DNA of 55,434 nucleotides from an uncultured Clostridia bacterium (GCA_944364075.1 CALVVZ010000003.1:1-55434), one strand, 5' to 3'; positions 34,651-44,444 are shown, counted from the stretch's first letter. Translations and numbers: made by a program. Notes: generated by a model from the letters alone, not told the origin.

Positions 34651-35844
34651 ATGAAAAAACGGAACGGACGGCAGACGGACTTTGCCTTGATTTTTACGAT
34701 CAACCTCATGGTTGCCGTGAGTTACCATATCCTTAACCCCACGCTGCCCAAGTATGTGGTTTCTCTGGGCATGACCACCAGCGCGGCCGGCCTGGTTTCT
34801 ACCTTTTTTGTGATTACCTCGGTATTGATCCGGCCCTTTTCCGGTCGGCTGATGGGAATATATAAACTGAAACGTCTGCTGTCTTTCGGATTGATATGCC
34901 TGCTGATGGCGGAATTGGGCTACGGATTCAGTCAGGGTATCCCCATGCTGCTGTGCTCCCGCTTGCTACATGGCTTTGCGTGGGGCATCACGACTACGGC
35001 GACGGCGACCATTGCCGCACTGTCCCTGCCGGAGAACAAACTGGGTTCCGGCATTGGTATCTTTGGCCTGGGATCTTGTATTTCCAACGCCATTGCGCCG
35101 AATCTGGGCTTGTGGCTGATTGAAGGGGATGACTATACCCGGCTGTTTGCGGTAGCGGCGGCTATGCCGGTTGCCTGTTTGCTGCTTACGCAGATGCTGC
35201 GCCTGCCAGGAGGCCTCCAGACCGCGCCGCGGGAGCGGTTTACGTTGCGGTTCCGGGACTTTTTTTCCATCAAGTGCGTTATTCCCACGGTGATGGTGCT
35301 TATGCTCTCCATTTCTGTGGCGTCGGTGAGCAATTTCCTGGCGCTGTATGCCGAGAGCATTCAGGTGGCGGGTATCGGCATGTTTTTTACGGTGTATGCT
35401 GTTGCGCTGTTTTTTTCCAAGCCAATGGGCGGTACGGCGGCGGACAAGCTGGGTTTTCAGGCCGTGATTTATGGGTGTATGGCGCTTATGCTGGCGGCGT
35501 TTCTGCTGATTTCCATGGCGCAATCGTTGGCGGCATTCCTTGTTGCGGCAGTGCTGTATGGCATAGGCTACGGCGGATTACAGCCTATTTTGCAGGCCTG
35601 GTGCTACAAGCGGGAGACCCCGGACCGTAAGGGCGTTGCAAGCAGTACGTTTTTCCTGGGCCTGGATTCGGGAACCGGCATCGGCGCCATGGTTGCTGGC
35701 GCTGTGGCGCAGTACCTGGATTATCGCAGCATGTATGCGTTCATGCTGATTCCCATTGTGCTGTCCGCCTTTATCTTTTTTCGAGCGGGACTGACGGAAA
35801 AACGAGGAACACAAAAAACGCTGCAAGGGCAAGTGAAACCTTGA
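34651..35844 (+). CDS. MFS family transporter
   Basis: This 397-residue, roughly 12-helix major facilitator protein is probably a proton-coupled exporter or importer of small molecules. The first half shows PTLPKYVVSLGMTTSAAGLVSTFFVITSVLIRPFSGRLMG, the motif-A-like loop of drug and sugar exporters, and the second half repeats the fold from residue 205. The ribosome site ahead of ATG 34651 is weak (GCGAGATG), so expression may be low or the start may differ. It closes the plus-strand side of the island, mirroring the MATE gene on the minus-strand side; each half of the island thus ends with an exporter-type gene. A terminator follows. Confidence 0.88.
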   Translation: MKKRNGRQTDFALIFTINLMVAVSYHILNPTLPKYVVSLGMTTSAAGLVSTFFVITSVLIRPFSGRLMGIYKLKRLLSFGLICLLMAELGYGFSQGIPMLLCSRLLHGFAWGITTTATATIAALSLPENKLGSGIGIFGLGSCISNAIAPNLGLWLIEGDDYTRLFAVAAAMPVACLLLTQMLRLPGGLQTAPRERFTLRFRDFFSIKCVIPTVMVLMLSISVASVSNFLALYAESIQVAGIGMFFTVYAVALFFSKPMGGTAADKLGFQAVIYGCMALMLAAFLLISMAQSLAAFLVAAVLYGIGYGGLQPILQAWCYKRETPDRKGVASSTFFLGLDSGTGIGAMVAGAVAQYLDYRSMYAFMLIPIVLSAFIFFRAGLTEKRGTQKTLQGQVKP

Positions 35845-35888
35845 ATCAGCTGCCATGACATGGGGGCTGTTGCAAAATAGTCCTCCCC

Positions 35889-35931
35889 AATGAGATCGAC
35901 TTCCCTGAAAGGGGGGTCTATCTCATTTTTT
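35889..35931 (+). terminator. Terminator after the MFS gene
   Basis: AATGAGAT (35889-35896) pairs with ATCTCATT in the 3' arm, with an inner GAC/GTC and C-rich/G-rich helix, then six T (35926-35931). The bases just before it (GGGGCTGTTGCAAAATAG, 35864-35881) resemble ends of some insertion sequences, but no transposase or second end is present. Confidence 0.75.
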
Positions 35932-36073
35932 GTTGTCTATAATGACATGGGCGATATATATTAGGAAAACCAGCAAATGGATTAGGGAATAGGGCTGTAT
36001 GTCAGTGCGCAGCCCCTTGAACCATACCTGCTCCTTTTTGCTCGCTTCTCAGGATGGCGCTGCCTTAGCCTTT

Positions 36074-36778
36074 TTATGGCTCTACTCGCATCATGCGGTA
36101 TCCGACCCCGATATGCGTTTGGATATACTGCGGAGAGCCCGGCTCTTTTTCAAGTTTCTTGCGCAGGGTAGCCATAAATACGCGCAGGGACGCAACATCG
36201 TTTTCCCAGCTTCTGCCCCAAATCTGCTGGGTGATGAAGGTATGCGTCAGCACCTTGCCCACATTTTTGCACAGCAGGCACAGCAGCTTGTATTCGCTGG
36301 GGGTCAGGTGCAGCTCTTGGCCGTCCAGAAAAGCGCAGCCGGCCGCATAATCCACCTTTAACTTGCCATTGGTAAAAACCGCATCGGTATTCACGGAACC
36401 AATTTGCAGCGCGGATAAGCGCCGCTGTGTTACGCGCAGCCTTGCGAGCAGTTCTTCCACGGAAAAGGGCTTGGTCAGATAATCATCCGCGCCGGCATCC
36501 AGCGCATTGATTTTATCCGTATCCTCGCTCCGGGCGCTGATGACGATAATGGGCATATTGGACCAGGAACGAACTTTGTGAATGACTTCCACACCATCCA
36601 TATCCGGCAGTCCTAAATCCAGCAAAATGATTTCCGGATTATGGGAGGAAGCCTCCAAAATAGCCGCTTCTCCGTTTGAAGCAGTCAAGAAACGGTAATC
36701 GTGGGCCTTTAGTGTTGTCGTAATCAAGTTGCGAACGGGCGTATCATCCTCAACCACTAGGATCAAAGGCTTATTCAT
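36074..36778 (-). CDS. kdpE: KdpE response regulator (OmpR/PhoB type)
   Basis: This 234-residue two-component regulator activates potassium-transport genes when phosphorylated by KdpD. The receiver domain has the acidic pocket E10/D11/D12, phospho-acceptor Asp54 (ILLDLGLP) and Lys103 (YLTKPF). The C-terminal winged helix contains LTPSEYKLLCLLCKNVGKVLTH and the end YIQTHIGVGYRM typical of KdpE. It overlaps the kdpD1 stop by eight bases, so the two are coupled. It is the only response regulator in the window although two KdpD kinases are present, so it probably serves both. Likely DNA sites are the CTTAAT repeats at 40676-40705 and 49493-49510. Confidence 0.95.
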   Translation of the reverse strand: MNKPLILVVEDDTPVRNLITTTLKAHDYRFLTASNGEAAILEASSHNPEIILLDLGLPDMDGVEVIHKVRSWSNMPIIVISARSEDTDKINALDAGADDYLTKPFSVEELLARLRVTQRRLSALQIGSVNTDAVFTNGKLKVDYAAGCAFLDGQELHLTPSEYKLLCLLCKNVGKVLTHTFITQQIWGRSWENDVASLRVFMATLRKKLEKEPGSPQYIQTHIGVGYRMMRVEP

Positions 36779-39416
36779 GTAATTCTACCTCCCCGGCTGG
36801 TACAGAAAATGTAAAAATGGATCCATGGGGCAAGCGATCGGTGACCATGATTTCTCCTCCATGCGCATTGACAATCGACTTGCACAATGCCAGGCCCAGC
36901 CCCATGCTGCGGCGGCTGTCTGCAATTTGGTTGGACGCACTGTAAAACATATCGAAAATATGCGGCTTAGCTTGGTCGGAAATCCCCGGGCCGTTATCGG
37001 CAATGGAAATATAAATATAGTTTCCTTTTCGTTTCCATCCAATGTCGATTTCGGATCCTGCCGGTGTGTATTTGATGGCATTATCGACGATGTTGATGAT
37101 CACTTGAACAATCAACTTTGCGTCAATTTGCGCCAAAAGATATTCTTCACTATTCTGCACATTCAAACGGTATTCCGCGCTTTTCCGATTTATATGGCGC
37201 AGAGCCTCCGCAACCACCTCGTCCATCAACTCCGTAGACACATGCAGGTTCATCCGTCCTTCCTCCAGACGGCTGACAGACAACAGGTTTTCTACCAGGT
37301 TGATGAGCCACATGGCGTCATCGTAGATATCGGTATACATCTGCTCCTTGGTCTTTGCGTCAAACAAATCCCCATTGGAGAGCAGGTTGCTGGCGTTTCC
37401 CGAAATAGAGGTGAGCGGGGTACGCAAATCATGGGAAATGGATCGAAGCAAATTGGCGCGAAGCTGTTCATTCTTGGCTACAACCGCAGCAGCTTCTTTT
37501 TCCTCCAGATTCTTTTGGTTTTCAAGGGCAAGGGCGGCTTCACCCAAAACGGAAAGAAGAATACTTGTTTCAAAGGAATCCAGAGGCTTATCCGACGCGG
37601 CAATGCCCATGACCCCATAAATCTGCTTGCCCGTCCGCACCGACAGATAGGTACAGCAGGAATCTGAAAGGTTTTCCGTCCCCGCGCCCGCCCGCTTGTT
37701 GTTTGTGATCACCCACTGGGCTACTTCACGCTCCTTCTCAGAGGTATACCGCTCCGCAGAAGCCGTGCTGTCCGCGAGAAAGATTTCCGGCATCGCAGGT
37801 TTTTCCTCCTGTATGCGGTAGGCAACGATATCCCGCTGGAATATTTTCAATAACTGTTTTGCCGTTACCGAGATGATTTCTTCTTCCGTTCGAGCCTTTT
37901 GCAGGTTCTGATTCGTTTCAAGAAGAAGCTTCGTACGCCAAGCTACCTGCGCAGACCGTTTGGCATGGGACTTGAGCTTGGATGCCAGAGAGCCCGTGAG
38001 CAGGGAGGCCAGGAACATGACAAGAAAGGTAACCGGGTACCCGCTATCATAGGCATGCAGAGAAAATCTGGGTTCCGTAAAAAAGAAGTTGAATGTCAGC
38101 ACACCGACGAAGGAAGCGATAAAGCTGCACACGGAGCTCTTTGTGGATATGGAAACCAGCATAACGCCCAAAATGTAAAGCGTAATAATATTAGCCTCTG
38201 TAAACCCCAAATGATAAAACAAAAATCCTATCAGCGTAGCAAGAACAAGAAGCAGCGCGCTTTTGAACAAATCAAGAATCGATAGGGTCGGCAGGCGCAT
38301 GATCTCCCGATGTTTCGCGGAAAGCCGGCCATTCAATCCGTTATCGGGAATGATGTGAATGTCCAGCTCCGGCGTAAGCTCGATGAGCCTTTCGGTCAAA
38401 GACGGCTTCCATAACAGCATATGATGCGGTATTCCGCTACGGCCAAGCACGATTTTTGTCACGCCTGACAGGCGTGAGAATTCAGCGATCTGGTATGCAA
38501 CATCATCGCCATAAACGGTTTCAATGGATGCCCCCAGCTGCTGCGCCAGGTGAATATTGGACTGGAGGCGTTCTTTATCCGCCTGGGGCGTCCACTGAAA
38601 TTCCTTTGTTTCCACAAACAGCGCAGTAAATCCGCAGCGAAAAGCGCTTGCCATCCGTGCTGCTGTGCGTATAATTTTTGCATTGGAAGGAGCGGATGAA
38701 AGGCATACCAGGATATGCTCACGCGTGCGGTATTCCCTTTTACGTTGGCAGTCCTGATGATACAAGGCTGCTCTGTCTGCACAACGGCGCAAACCGATTT
38801 CCCGCAGTGCGCTTAATTGCGATAATGTGCAGTCTGAAAGCAACGCGCCCTTCTTCTGCTGGAGTAGACGTTGCTGCAGCCTTTCCGGCTCGATGTCAAT
38901 AAACTCCACCTGTGCCGCTTGATCAAACACACGGTCCGGAATACGCTCTGACGCGGAAGACCCCAGGATGGAAATAACGGTGTCCTGAATACTCTCAATG
39001 TGTTGAACATTCAGCGTTGTGTAGACATCCACGCCTGCTTTCAGCAATTCCTCTATGTCCTGATAGCGCTTCATGTGGCGGGAATCATCCATGTTCAAGT
39101 GAGATAAATCATCAACCAGAATCAGTTCCGGCGATCTTTTCAGGCAGGCATCCAGATCCATTTCATAATCGGTTCCCCCGTCCCGGACGATCGTTTTACA
39201 GGGCAACGCCTCAAACTTTTCTGCCAGTAGTTTGGTTTGAGGCCACCGTTCACAGGAAAGCAGTCCAATGACTACATCCAGCCCCGCTTCTTTTGCCTTT
39301 TGGGCCATCTGCAACATGGAATAACTTTTGCCGGCGCCGGAAAAATAGCCGGTAAAAATGGTGAGCTTTCCTTGCTTTTTTCCTGCATGTTGCTCGGGCG
39401 GCGCGACTGCGTTCAC
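36771..39416 (-). CDS. kdpD: KdpD-type osmosensitive K+ sensor histidine kinase, copy 1
   Basis: This 881-residue membrane kinase senses low potassium or turgor and phosphorylates KdpE. Domains in order: KdpD N-terminal P-loop domain (GYFSGAGKSYSM, residues about 24-35, then LVDDLSHLN), a USP-like domain (ICLSSAPSNAK-like VCLSSAPSNAKIIRTAARMA), a four-helix DUF4118 membrane region, a GAF-like region, HisKA with the phospho-His in ISHDLRTPLTSISGN, and HATPase with NIVDNAIKYTP, DNGPGIS and MGLGLAL. The start is GTG 39416 behind AAGGAGGGATTGTA. The P-loop has GAGKS where the second copy has GVGKT. It overlaps kdpE. Confidence 0.95.
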   Translation of the reverse strand: MNAVAPPEQHAGKKQGKLTIFTGYFSGAGKSYSMLQMAQKAKEAGLDVVIGLLSCERWPQTKLLAEKFEALPCKTIVRDGGTDYEMDLDACLKRSPELILVDDLSHLNMDDSRHMKRYQDIEELLKAGVDVYTTLNVQHIESIQDTVISILGSSASERIPDRVFDQAAQVEFIDIEPERLQQRLLQQKKGALLSDCTLSQLSALREIGLRRCADRAALYHQDCQRKREYRTREHILVCLSSAPSNAKIIRTAARMASAFRCGFTALFVETKEFQWTPQADKERLQSNIHLAQQLGASIETVYGDDVAYQIAEFSRLSGVTKIVLGRSGIPHHMLLWKPSLTERLIELTPELDIHIIPDNGLNGRLSAKHREIMRLPTLSILDLFKSALLLVLATLIGFLFYHLGFTEANIITLYILGVMLVSISTKSSVCSFIASFVGVLTFNFFFTEPRFSLHAYDSGYPVTFLVMFLASLLTGSLASKLKSHAKRSAQVAWRTKLLLETNQNLQKARTEEEIISVTAKQLLKIFQRDIVAYRIQEEKPAMPEIFLADSTASAERYTSEKEREVAQWVITNNKRAGAGTENLSDSCCTYLSVRTGKQIYGVMGIAASDKPLDSFETSILLSVLGEAALALENQKNLEEKEAAAVVAKNEQLRANLLRSISHDLRTPLTSISGNASNLLSNGDLFDAKTKEQMYTDIYDDAMWLINLVENLLSVSRLEEGRMNLHVSTELMDEVVAEALRHINRKSAEYRLNVQNSEEYLLAQIDAKLIVQVIINIVDNAIKYTPAGSEIDIGWKRKGNYIYISIADNGPGISDQAKPHIFDMFYSASNQIADSRRSMGLGLALCKSIVNAHGGEIMVTDRLPHGSIFTFSVPAGEVELHE

Positions 39417-39457
39417 TACAATCCCTCCTTGTCAAGCAAATGTATTATAGCATGATG

Positions 39458-39961
39458 CTACGGCCTTTGTCCGCAGAGACAATGAATAAAACGCAATACC
39501 AAGGAACGGCTATCGCCGCTTTTCCACAAAACCTTCTGACGCTGCGGATTCTTTTCTACAGCTTTCACTTCAACCATTCCAAAATCTATGGAAAAGGACC
39601 GGGGAGGTAGCGTTACGCATTTCCACTGCGACGGCGTTTCGCTTTTCAACTGGGAATTAGCGGATATAATCGCCACATCGGCATCTCCGCGATCAAAGGA
39701 CGTGATCACTTCCTGTTCGCGTCCAACAGACAGATTGCAATGCACATGGGGGTGCAAATGACGCATGTTTTGCAGAGCATCGGAAACAGCCGGTATGGCG
39801 TTCACGCATGAGGTGACAATATGCAAAAAGGTTGCCCGCTCCCGTTCCTCGCTTTCTGGCCGGACTCCATCCAGGAAATGATCCACCTTCCCCATCACAT
39901 AATACCCAAATACCGCAATTGCAGCAAATACGCCCAGTAGAGCAACGTCTCGCATATTCAT
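39458..39961 (-). CDS. One-helix membrane protein with LysR-effector-like domain
   Basis: This 167-residue protein has one N-terminal membrane helix (VALLGVFAAIAVFGYYVM, residues 6-23). It is followed by a soluble part that reads like a LysR-type substrate-binding subdomain (LHPHVHCNLSVGREQEVITSFDRGDADVAIISA). ATG 39961 is preceded by ATAGGAGGGATAGAA, an excellent ribosome site. The same bases belong to the tail of the truncated trkH frame, which continues in frame into this gene, so a fusion reading is also possible. Its place between a potassium channel-like gene and kdpD1 suggests a sensory or accessory role in potassium control. I do not know a named family. Confidence 0.65.
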   Translation of the reverse strand: MNMRDVALLGVFAAIAVFGYYVMGKVDHFLDGVRPESEERERATFLHIVTSCVNAIPAVSDALQNMRHLHPHVHCNLSVGREQEVITSFDRGDADVAIISANSQLKSETPSQWKCVTLPPRSFSIDFGMVEVKAVEKNPQRQKVLWKSGDSRSLVLRFIHCLCGQRP

Positions 39962-40595
39962 TTCTATCCCTCCTATCACAATCAAAAGCGCGATCACGAT
40001 GGAAACAACAGGCTGCCCGGCATAATCTGTCAAGGAGGAAAACGGAGCTTTGATCCCCATAAGATCAAAGCCTGCATTGCAAAAAGCGGATATGGAGTGA
40101 AACAGCGCATACCAAACACCCTTTACAAGCCCAAACTCTTCATAAAACACAGGAAAAAGAAGCGCCGCTCCCAGCAATTCGACGGTTAGAGCAGTTTTCA
40201 AAACGAATTCGGTCAGACGGACAATACCTCCCACCTTGGGCGCCGCAATGGCTTCCTGCATAGTACTTCGCTGCATCAGCCCGATCTTTCGCCCTGAAAG
40301 AATTGCGAAGGCTCCCGCTACCGTAACAACACCCAGCCCGCCTATTTGTATCAGCAAAATAATAATAAATTGGCCAAGGCCTGACCAGTAAGTAGCCGTA
40401 TCATGGATTACCAATCCTGTTACGCAAACAGCGGACGTAGAAGTAAACAGGGCATCTCCAAACGGCGTACTGATTCCATCCTGTGTCGATGCCGGAAGCA
40501 TAAGAAGGAAGCTTCCTACTTAGAATGACCAAAAGAAACCCCAATATGATAACTCGGAAAGGGGATTTATTGTTCTTTTGCAAAAGCTGCCGCAT
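39962..40595 (-). pseudogene. Frameshifted and truncated TrkH/KtrB potassium transporter
   Basis: The remnant reads MRQLLQKNNKSPFRVIILGFLLV, then, after a +1 shift near 40521-40525, GSFLLMLPASTQDGISTPFGDALFTSTSAVCVTGL, the first selectivity-filter region of TrkH/KtrB. It continues to YALFHSISAFCNAGFDLMG, the second filter, and stops matching after LLIVIGG. Family members are about 440-490 residues; only about 210 remain, so the last two filter repeats are lost. The start has a good ribosome site (AGAGGTGGAGGCTT). The loss of K+ uptake through this gene would leave Kdp as the visible K+ importer here. Confidence 0.8.
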
Positions 40596-40675
40596 AAGCC
40601 TCCACCTCTTAATACTCCTTTATTCTTTCTTTATGCCCCCATTATCCATATCTGGCCTAAAGGGGGTGTTAATGT

Positions 40676-40705
40676 ATTAAGGCGCGTATTAAGGCGGCAT
40701 TAAGG
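40676..40705 (-). promoter_or_regulatory. Direct repeats, candidate KdpE site before trkH
   Basis: Three copies of minus-strand CCTTAAT (plus-strand ATTAAGG at 40676, 40688 and 40699) lie at 12- and 11-base intervals, about 30 bases ahead of a possible -10 (minus-strand GATAAT, 40646-40641) with no good -35. This is the layout expected of an OmpR/PhoB-type activator. Confidence 0.6.
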
Positions 40706-40749
40706 ATGGCATCTTTCCTTCCGCAACGCTTCAGAATGTTCCTGAGCGT

Positions 40750-40944
40750 TCACATCCAGCCAAAAATGAAAGCGAAGGACAATGCAATAATGGTTGTACA
40801 AATACAAACTGCTGCCAAGGTGACAAAAGGTATCCCAATGAAGATGATGATAAAACCCCAAAATTTGTGACGGAAAATAAATCTTTCAATCGAGGCATCC
40901 ATATGGTTTTCAAAACGAGAGATACGCTTTATCAACGTAAACAT
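40750..40944 (-). CDS. Small membrane protein upstream of trkH
   Basis: This 64-residue protein has an amphipathic charged N-terminus (MFTLIKRISRFENHMDASIERF) and one or two hydrophobic segments (FWGFIIIFIGIPFVTLAAVCICTTIIALSF is the membrane region, described here in overlapping parts). ATG 40944 follows AAGGAAGGGATAG. It is not recognised as a named family. Its position between the Kdp block terminator (41029-41072) and the trkH repeats makes it a separate unit, possibly a small modulator of ion transport. Confidence 0.6.
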   Translation of the reverse strand: MFTLIKRISRFENHMDASIERFIFRHKFWGFIIIFIGIPFVTLAAVCICTTIIALSFAFIFGWM

Positions 40945-41028
40945 ATCTATCCCTTCCTTACGGGTATAATGATAACGCGCAGCGGCTAAAACCGGGGAAA
41001 AGATTGCACATATGGGATTAAGAACAGA

Positions 41029-41072
41029 TAAAAAGCCGCCGGTTCTCCTGAAATGCCCAGGAGGCCGGCGGC
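41029..41072 (-). terminator. Terminator closing the kdpFABC block
   Basis: GCCGCCGG (41035-41042) pairs with CCGGCGGC (41065-41072), with an inner CTCCTG/CAGGAG helix; minus-strand T-run TTTTTA follows. It separates the kdpFABC transcript from the downstream small-protein/trkH/kdpDE genes. Confidence 0.88.
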
Positions 41073-41097
41073 CTTTGGATGACACATGAAGGCGGAA

Positions 41098-41688
41098 CTA
41101 TTGATTCAACGGAAAAAGGATCTTCATGAGCACATGTTCTGCGGCGTTGGTATGATCCATACTAAAGTACAGGCGTTTCCCTGCGCTGTCCATAAGTTCG
41201 AACTGGCTTCCGTTGCAGAGAAACCGGATGCCCAACTGTTCCAACGTGCGGTAAAGCGCCAAATGCCACTCGATCCAGTTTGGCACGCCGTCTTGCAGCA
41301 AGGCATCCCTGATCCATTCAAATTCAGGCGGGACCAAATGCCTTTCCCAAAAAAGGCGCCATAAGGTTTCCTTTTGCTGCAAGCTCAACCCAGACAAACA
41401 GGCAACAGGGTCATTTTGCGCAGGGCTGCTATTCAACGGAACATAGCAGTAGGACAAAGTGCGATCCGGCGTGAACATCTGCTGCCGCTCCAGAAAATCA
41501 GCAAATCTCCAATCCAAAGCAATGACATACGCATCATGTACCGCTGCCCATAGGAGTTGGTACATGCAACCGGCCGACAGTGGGTCGGGAAACTGGATGC
41601 ATACGTAGATATCTTGCAGATTTTCGCACCAAATCCCGGAAATATATAGCCGTGTGCCTCCGTTATCGAAAACCTGCGGGAATGGCGC
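41098..41688 (-). CDS. Uncharacterised ORF continuing the kdpC frame without a clear start
   Basis: The frame is open from the base after the kdpC stop (41689) to a stop at 41098, and is the same frame as kdpC. The first ATG is at 41565, giving 155 residues (MYQLLWAAVHDAYVIALDW...), but it has no ribosome site. The 41 codons upstream also read like protein (GGTRLYISGIWCENLQDIYV). Possible explanations are a 5'-truncated gene, an unusual start codon or readthrough of the kdpC TAA. The protein is acidic and tryptophan-rich, and no domain is recognised. It is followed directly by the block's terminator. Confidence 0.45.
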   Translation of the reverse strand, partial: APFPQVFDNGGTRLYISGIWCENLQDIYVCIQFPDPLSAGCMYQLLWAAVHDAYVIALDWRFADFLERQQMFTPDRTLSYCYVPLNSSPAQNDPVACLSGLSLQQKETLWRLFWERHLVPPEFEWIRDALLQDGVPNWIEWHLALYRTLEQLGIRFLCNGSQFELMDSAGKRLYFSMDHTNAAEHVLMKILFPLNQ

Positions 41689-42363
41689 TTACTTGGACGC
41701 ATCCCCTACCAGCCCCATGGCCTTGGCAATGTCCAGGTTTACGCCGAGCACATGAACGGTTTCTTCGCCGAAAACACCCAGCAGCCTGCCTTCGGTGTTA
41801 TCCGCCACGATCTGCTCCAGTTCCTCCTCGCTCAGACCCGAGGCGGCCGCCAAAGCAGGAATCTGAATACGGGCAGATTCCGGTGTAATGTGCGGATCCA
41901 GCCCGGAACCGGAAGCCGTCATCAGATCGGCAGGAATATCCTCCCGCTTCACATCCGGGTTTGCCTCCAGGAACGCCTGGATGTCAGCCTCCACCCGTTC
42001 GGTCAGCGCAGGATTGGAGGGCGCATAGTTGTTGGAGCCGGAACCGAGCCCGGCAAACGCGCTGCCGTCGTTGTAGTATTGGTTGCCCTGTTCATCTTCA
42101 TAGTAGGTGTTATAGTGGTAAGCCGAAGGCCGTCCCTTCATGAAATAGGGCTCCGTAAAGTCCTGCCCTACGTTGGCCGCCCCCACGGCCTGGCCGTCTG
42201 CATAGACCACGCTGCCATTGGCTTGGCGGGGGAAAACCACTGCGGAAATACCGCTGAGCAATACGGGAAATACAAAACCGCAGAGCAGCAGTAATAGGAA
42301 TGTTACCACCAAAGACTGACGCAGGCCGTGAAAGAATGCGTTCTTGTTTGTTGTTTCATTCAT
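41689..42363 (-). CDS. kdpC: K+-transporting ATPase subunit KdpC
   Basis: This 224-residue accessory subunit of the KdpFABC pump has one N-terminal membrane helix and an outside domain that stabilises nucleotide binding and assembly. It has the family landmarks GSVVYADGQAVGAANVGQ, FMKGRPSAYHYN, SGSNNYAPSNPAL, DLMTASGSGLDPHITPESA and a C-terminal VNLDIAKAM. GAGGAGGAACCC precedes the ATG. It follows kdpB by 14 bases. Confidence 0.97.
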   Translation of the reverse strand: MNETTNKNAFFHGLRQSLVVTFLLLLLCGFVFPVLLSGISAVVFPRQANGSVVYADGQAVGAANVGQDFTEPYFMKGRPSAYHYNTYYEDEQGNQYYNDGSAFAGLGSGSNNYAPSNPALTERVEADIQAFLEANPDVKREDIPADLMTASGSGLDPHITPESARIQIPALAAASGLSEEELEQIVADNTEGRLLGVFGEETVHVLGVNLDIAKAMGLVGDASK

Positions 42364-42377
42364 GGTAGGGTTCCTCC

Positions 42378-44429
42378 TCAGATGCCCATGGCCATCAGGA
42401 TGGGAGCAATGATCATATCAATGATTTTGATTCCGATGAAGGGCGTGACAACGCCGCCCAGACCATAGATCATCATGTTCCGGGCCAGCATTTTTCCGGA
42501 AGACATGGGGCGGTACTTGACGCCTTTCATCGCCAGAGGAATCAGGCAGGGAATAATAATCGCGTTAAAGATCAACGCGGACAGGATCGCGCTGTTCTGC
42601 GTGCTCAGGTGCATGATATTCAAGATACCCAGCTGTGGGATGGCCGCCATAAACATGGCGGGAATGATCGCAAAATATTTTGCGATATCATTGGCGATGG
42701 AGAAGGTGGTAAGCGAGCCGCGGGTGATAAGCAGCTGCTTGCCGATTTCCACCACTTCCAGGATCTTGGTGGGGTCGGAGTCCAGATCCACCATGTTGGC
42801 GGCTTCCTTGGCCGCGGTGGTGCCGGAGTTCATGGCAAGGCCCACATTGGCCTGAGCGAGGGCAGGCGCGTCGTTGGTGCCGTCGCCGGTCATGGCGACA
42901 ATCTTTCCCTCCGCCTGCTCTTCCTTGATGACGCTGATCTTGTCCTCCGGCTTGCACTCGGCAATAAAACCGTCCACCCCGGCCTCCTTGGCGATGGTGG
43001 CCGCGGTCAGAGGATTATCGCCGGTACACATGATGGTCTTGATGCCGATCGCACGCAGACGCTCAAAACGCTCTGTCATGCCGGGTTTGACGGTGTCTTT
43101 GAGGTAAATGACGCCAAGCACCCGGTTATTTTGGCATACCACCAGCGGGGTGCCTCCCAGCGAAGAGACCTTTTCCACATGGATATGCAGATCGGCCGGA
43201 ACCTTTCCGCCCTGCGACGTAACATACTGTTCGATCGCGTCCGAGGCGCCTTTGCGAACCTTGGTGCCATCCGGGAGATCCACGCCGCTCATGCGCGTCT
43301 GGGCTGTAAATTCTATAAAGGAGGAACCAGCGGTTTCATCAATATCGGCACCCAGACGGCGGGCCAACTCCAGCGTGGATTTACCCTCAGGTGTTTCGTC
43401 ATGCAGGCTGGTCAGCGCCGCGCAGCGAATCAGATCGCTGCGTTTTGCACCTTCCACGGGGAAGAAATCAGCGGCCAGGCGATTGCCAAAGGTAATGGTG
43501 CCGGTCTTGTCCAGGATCATGGTATCCACATCACCGCAGGCCTCGACCGCCTTGCCGGACATGGCGATCACATTGAAACGAGTTACACGGTCCATACCGG
43601 CAATGCCGATGGCGGAGAGCAGACCGCCGATGGTGGTGGGGATCAGACAAACCATCAGGGCAATCAGCGTAGACAGCGGCAGTTGAACCCCGCAGTACAT
43701 CCCGATGGGATACAGGGTGACAATTACAATCAGGAAAATGATGGTCAGGGAAACCAGAAGCGTGCTCAACGCGATTTCGTTGGGCGTTTTTTTCCGAGAG
43801 GCGCCTTCCACCAGCGCGATCATCCGATCCAGAAAGCTGTTGCCGGGATCGGAGGTGATGCGGATTTTCAACCAGTCGGACACCACCGTGGTGCCGCCGG
43901 TTACGGAACAGAAGTCGCCGCCGCTCTCCCGAACCACGGGAGCGGATTCACCGGTAATGGCCGACTCGTCCACCGACGCGATGCCCTCAATGACCTCGCC
44001 GTCGCCGGGGATCACCTCGCCGGCCGTCACCATTACAACATCGCCCTTCTTCAGCTCGCTGGAAGAAACGATGGTTTCGTTGCCGTCTTGATCCAGCAAA
44101 TGGGCTTCGGTGTCCTTCTGGGTCTTCTTCAGGCTGGCGGCCTGGGCTTTGCCCCGGCCTTCAGCCACAGACTCGGCGAAGTTGGCGAACAGCACCGTCA
44201 CCAACAGAATGATGGAAACGATCAGGTTGTAAGTGCGCAGGCCGGTATCGCCCTCGCCAAACAGCCCCGGCACAATCGTCAACAGCAGCGTGATCAGGAA
44301 GCCGATTTCCACGACGAACATGACCGGATTCTTGATCATGTAGCGGGGATCCAGCTTTTTAACGGAACCGATGAGCGCCTGTTTCAGTATCTCCGGGGTC
44401 AGCAGCTTTTTATTTTGTTTCTTACTCAT
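42378..44429 (-). CDS. kdpB: K+-transporting P-type ATPase KdpB
   Basis: This 683-residue catalytic subunit hydrolyses ATP to drive K+ uptake at low external potassium. The phosphorylation site is Asp307 in MILDKTGT, the same position as in E. coli. The TGES loop (residues 159-162), [10 protein letters not shown] and [15 protein letters not shown] are intact. The N-terminal helices and the C-terminal three-helix bundle are complete. GAGGAGGTTTTTGTACC precedes the ATG. It sits 15 bases after kdpA and 14 before kdpC. Confidence 0.98.
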   Translation of the reverse strand: MSKKQNKKLLTPEILKQALIGSVKKLDPRYMIKNPVMFVVEIGFLITLLLTIVPGLFGEGDTGLRTYNLIVSIILLVTVLFANFAESVAEGRGKAQAASLKKTQKDTEAHLLDQDGNETIVSSSELKKGDVVMVTAGEVIPGDGEVIEGIASVDESAITGESAPVVRESGGDFCSVTGGTTVVSDWLKIRITSDPGNSFLDRMIALVEGASRKKTPNEIALSTLLVSLTIIFLIVIVTLYPIGMYCGVQLPLSTLIALMVCLIPTTIGGLLSAIGIAGMDRVTRFNVIAMSGKAVEACGDVDTMILDKTGTITFGNRLAADFFPVEGAKRSDLIRCAALTSLHDETPEGKSTLELARRLGADIDETAGSSFIEFTAQTRMSGVDLPDGTKVRKGASDAIEQYVTSQGGKVPADLHIHVEKVSSLGGTPLVVCQNNRVLGVIYLKDTVKPGMTERFERLRAIGIKTIMCTGDNPLTAATIAKEAGVDGFIAECKPEDKISVIKEEQAEGKIVAMTGDGTNDAPALAQANVGLAMNSGTTAAKEAANMVDLDSDPTKILEVVEIGKQLLITRGSLTTFSIANDIAKYFAIIPAMFMAAIPQLGILNIMHLSTQNSAILSALIFNAIIIPCLIPLAMKGVKYRPMSSGKMLARNMMIYGLGGVVTPFIGIKIIDMIIAPILMAMGI

Positions 44430-44444
44430 GGTACAAAAACCTCC

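Noticed and set aside
35864..35881. Bases resembling an insertion-sequence end (GGGGCTGTTGCAAAATAG)
   Set aside because: No matching inverted end, target duplication or transposase relic nearby; too short to call a mobile element.
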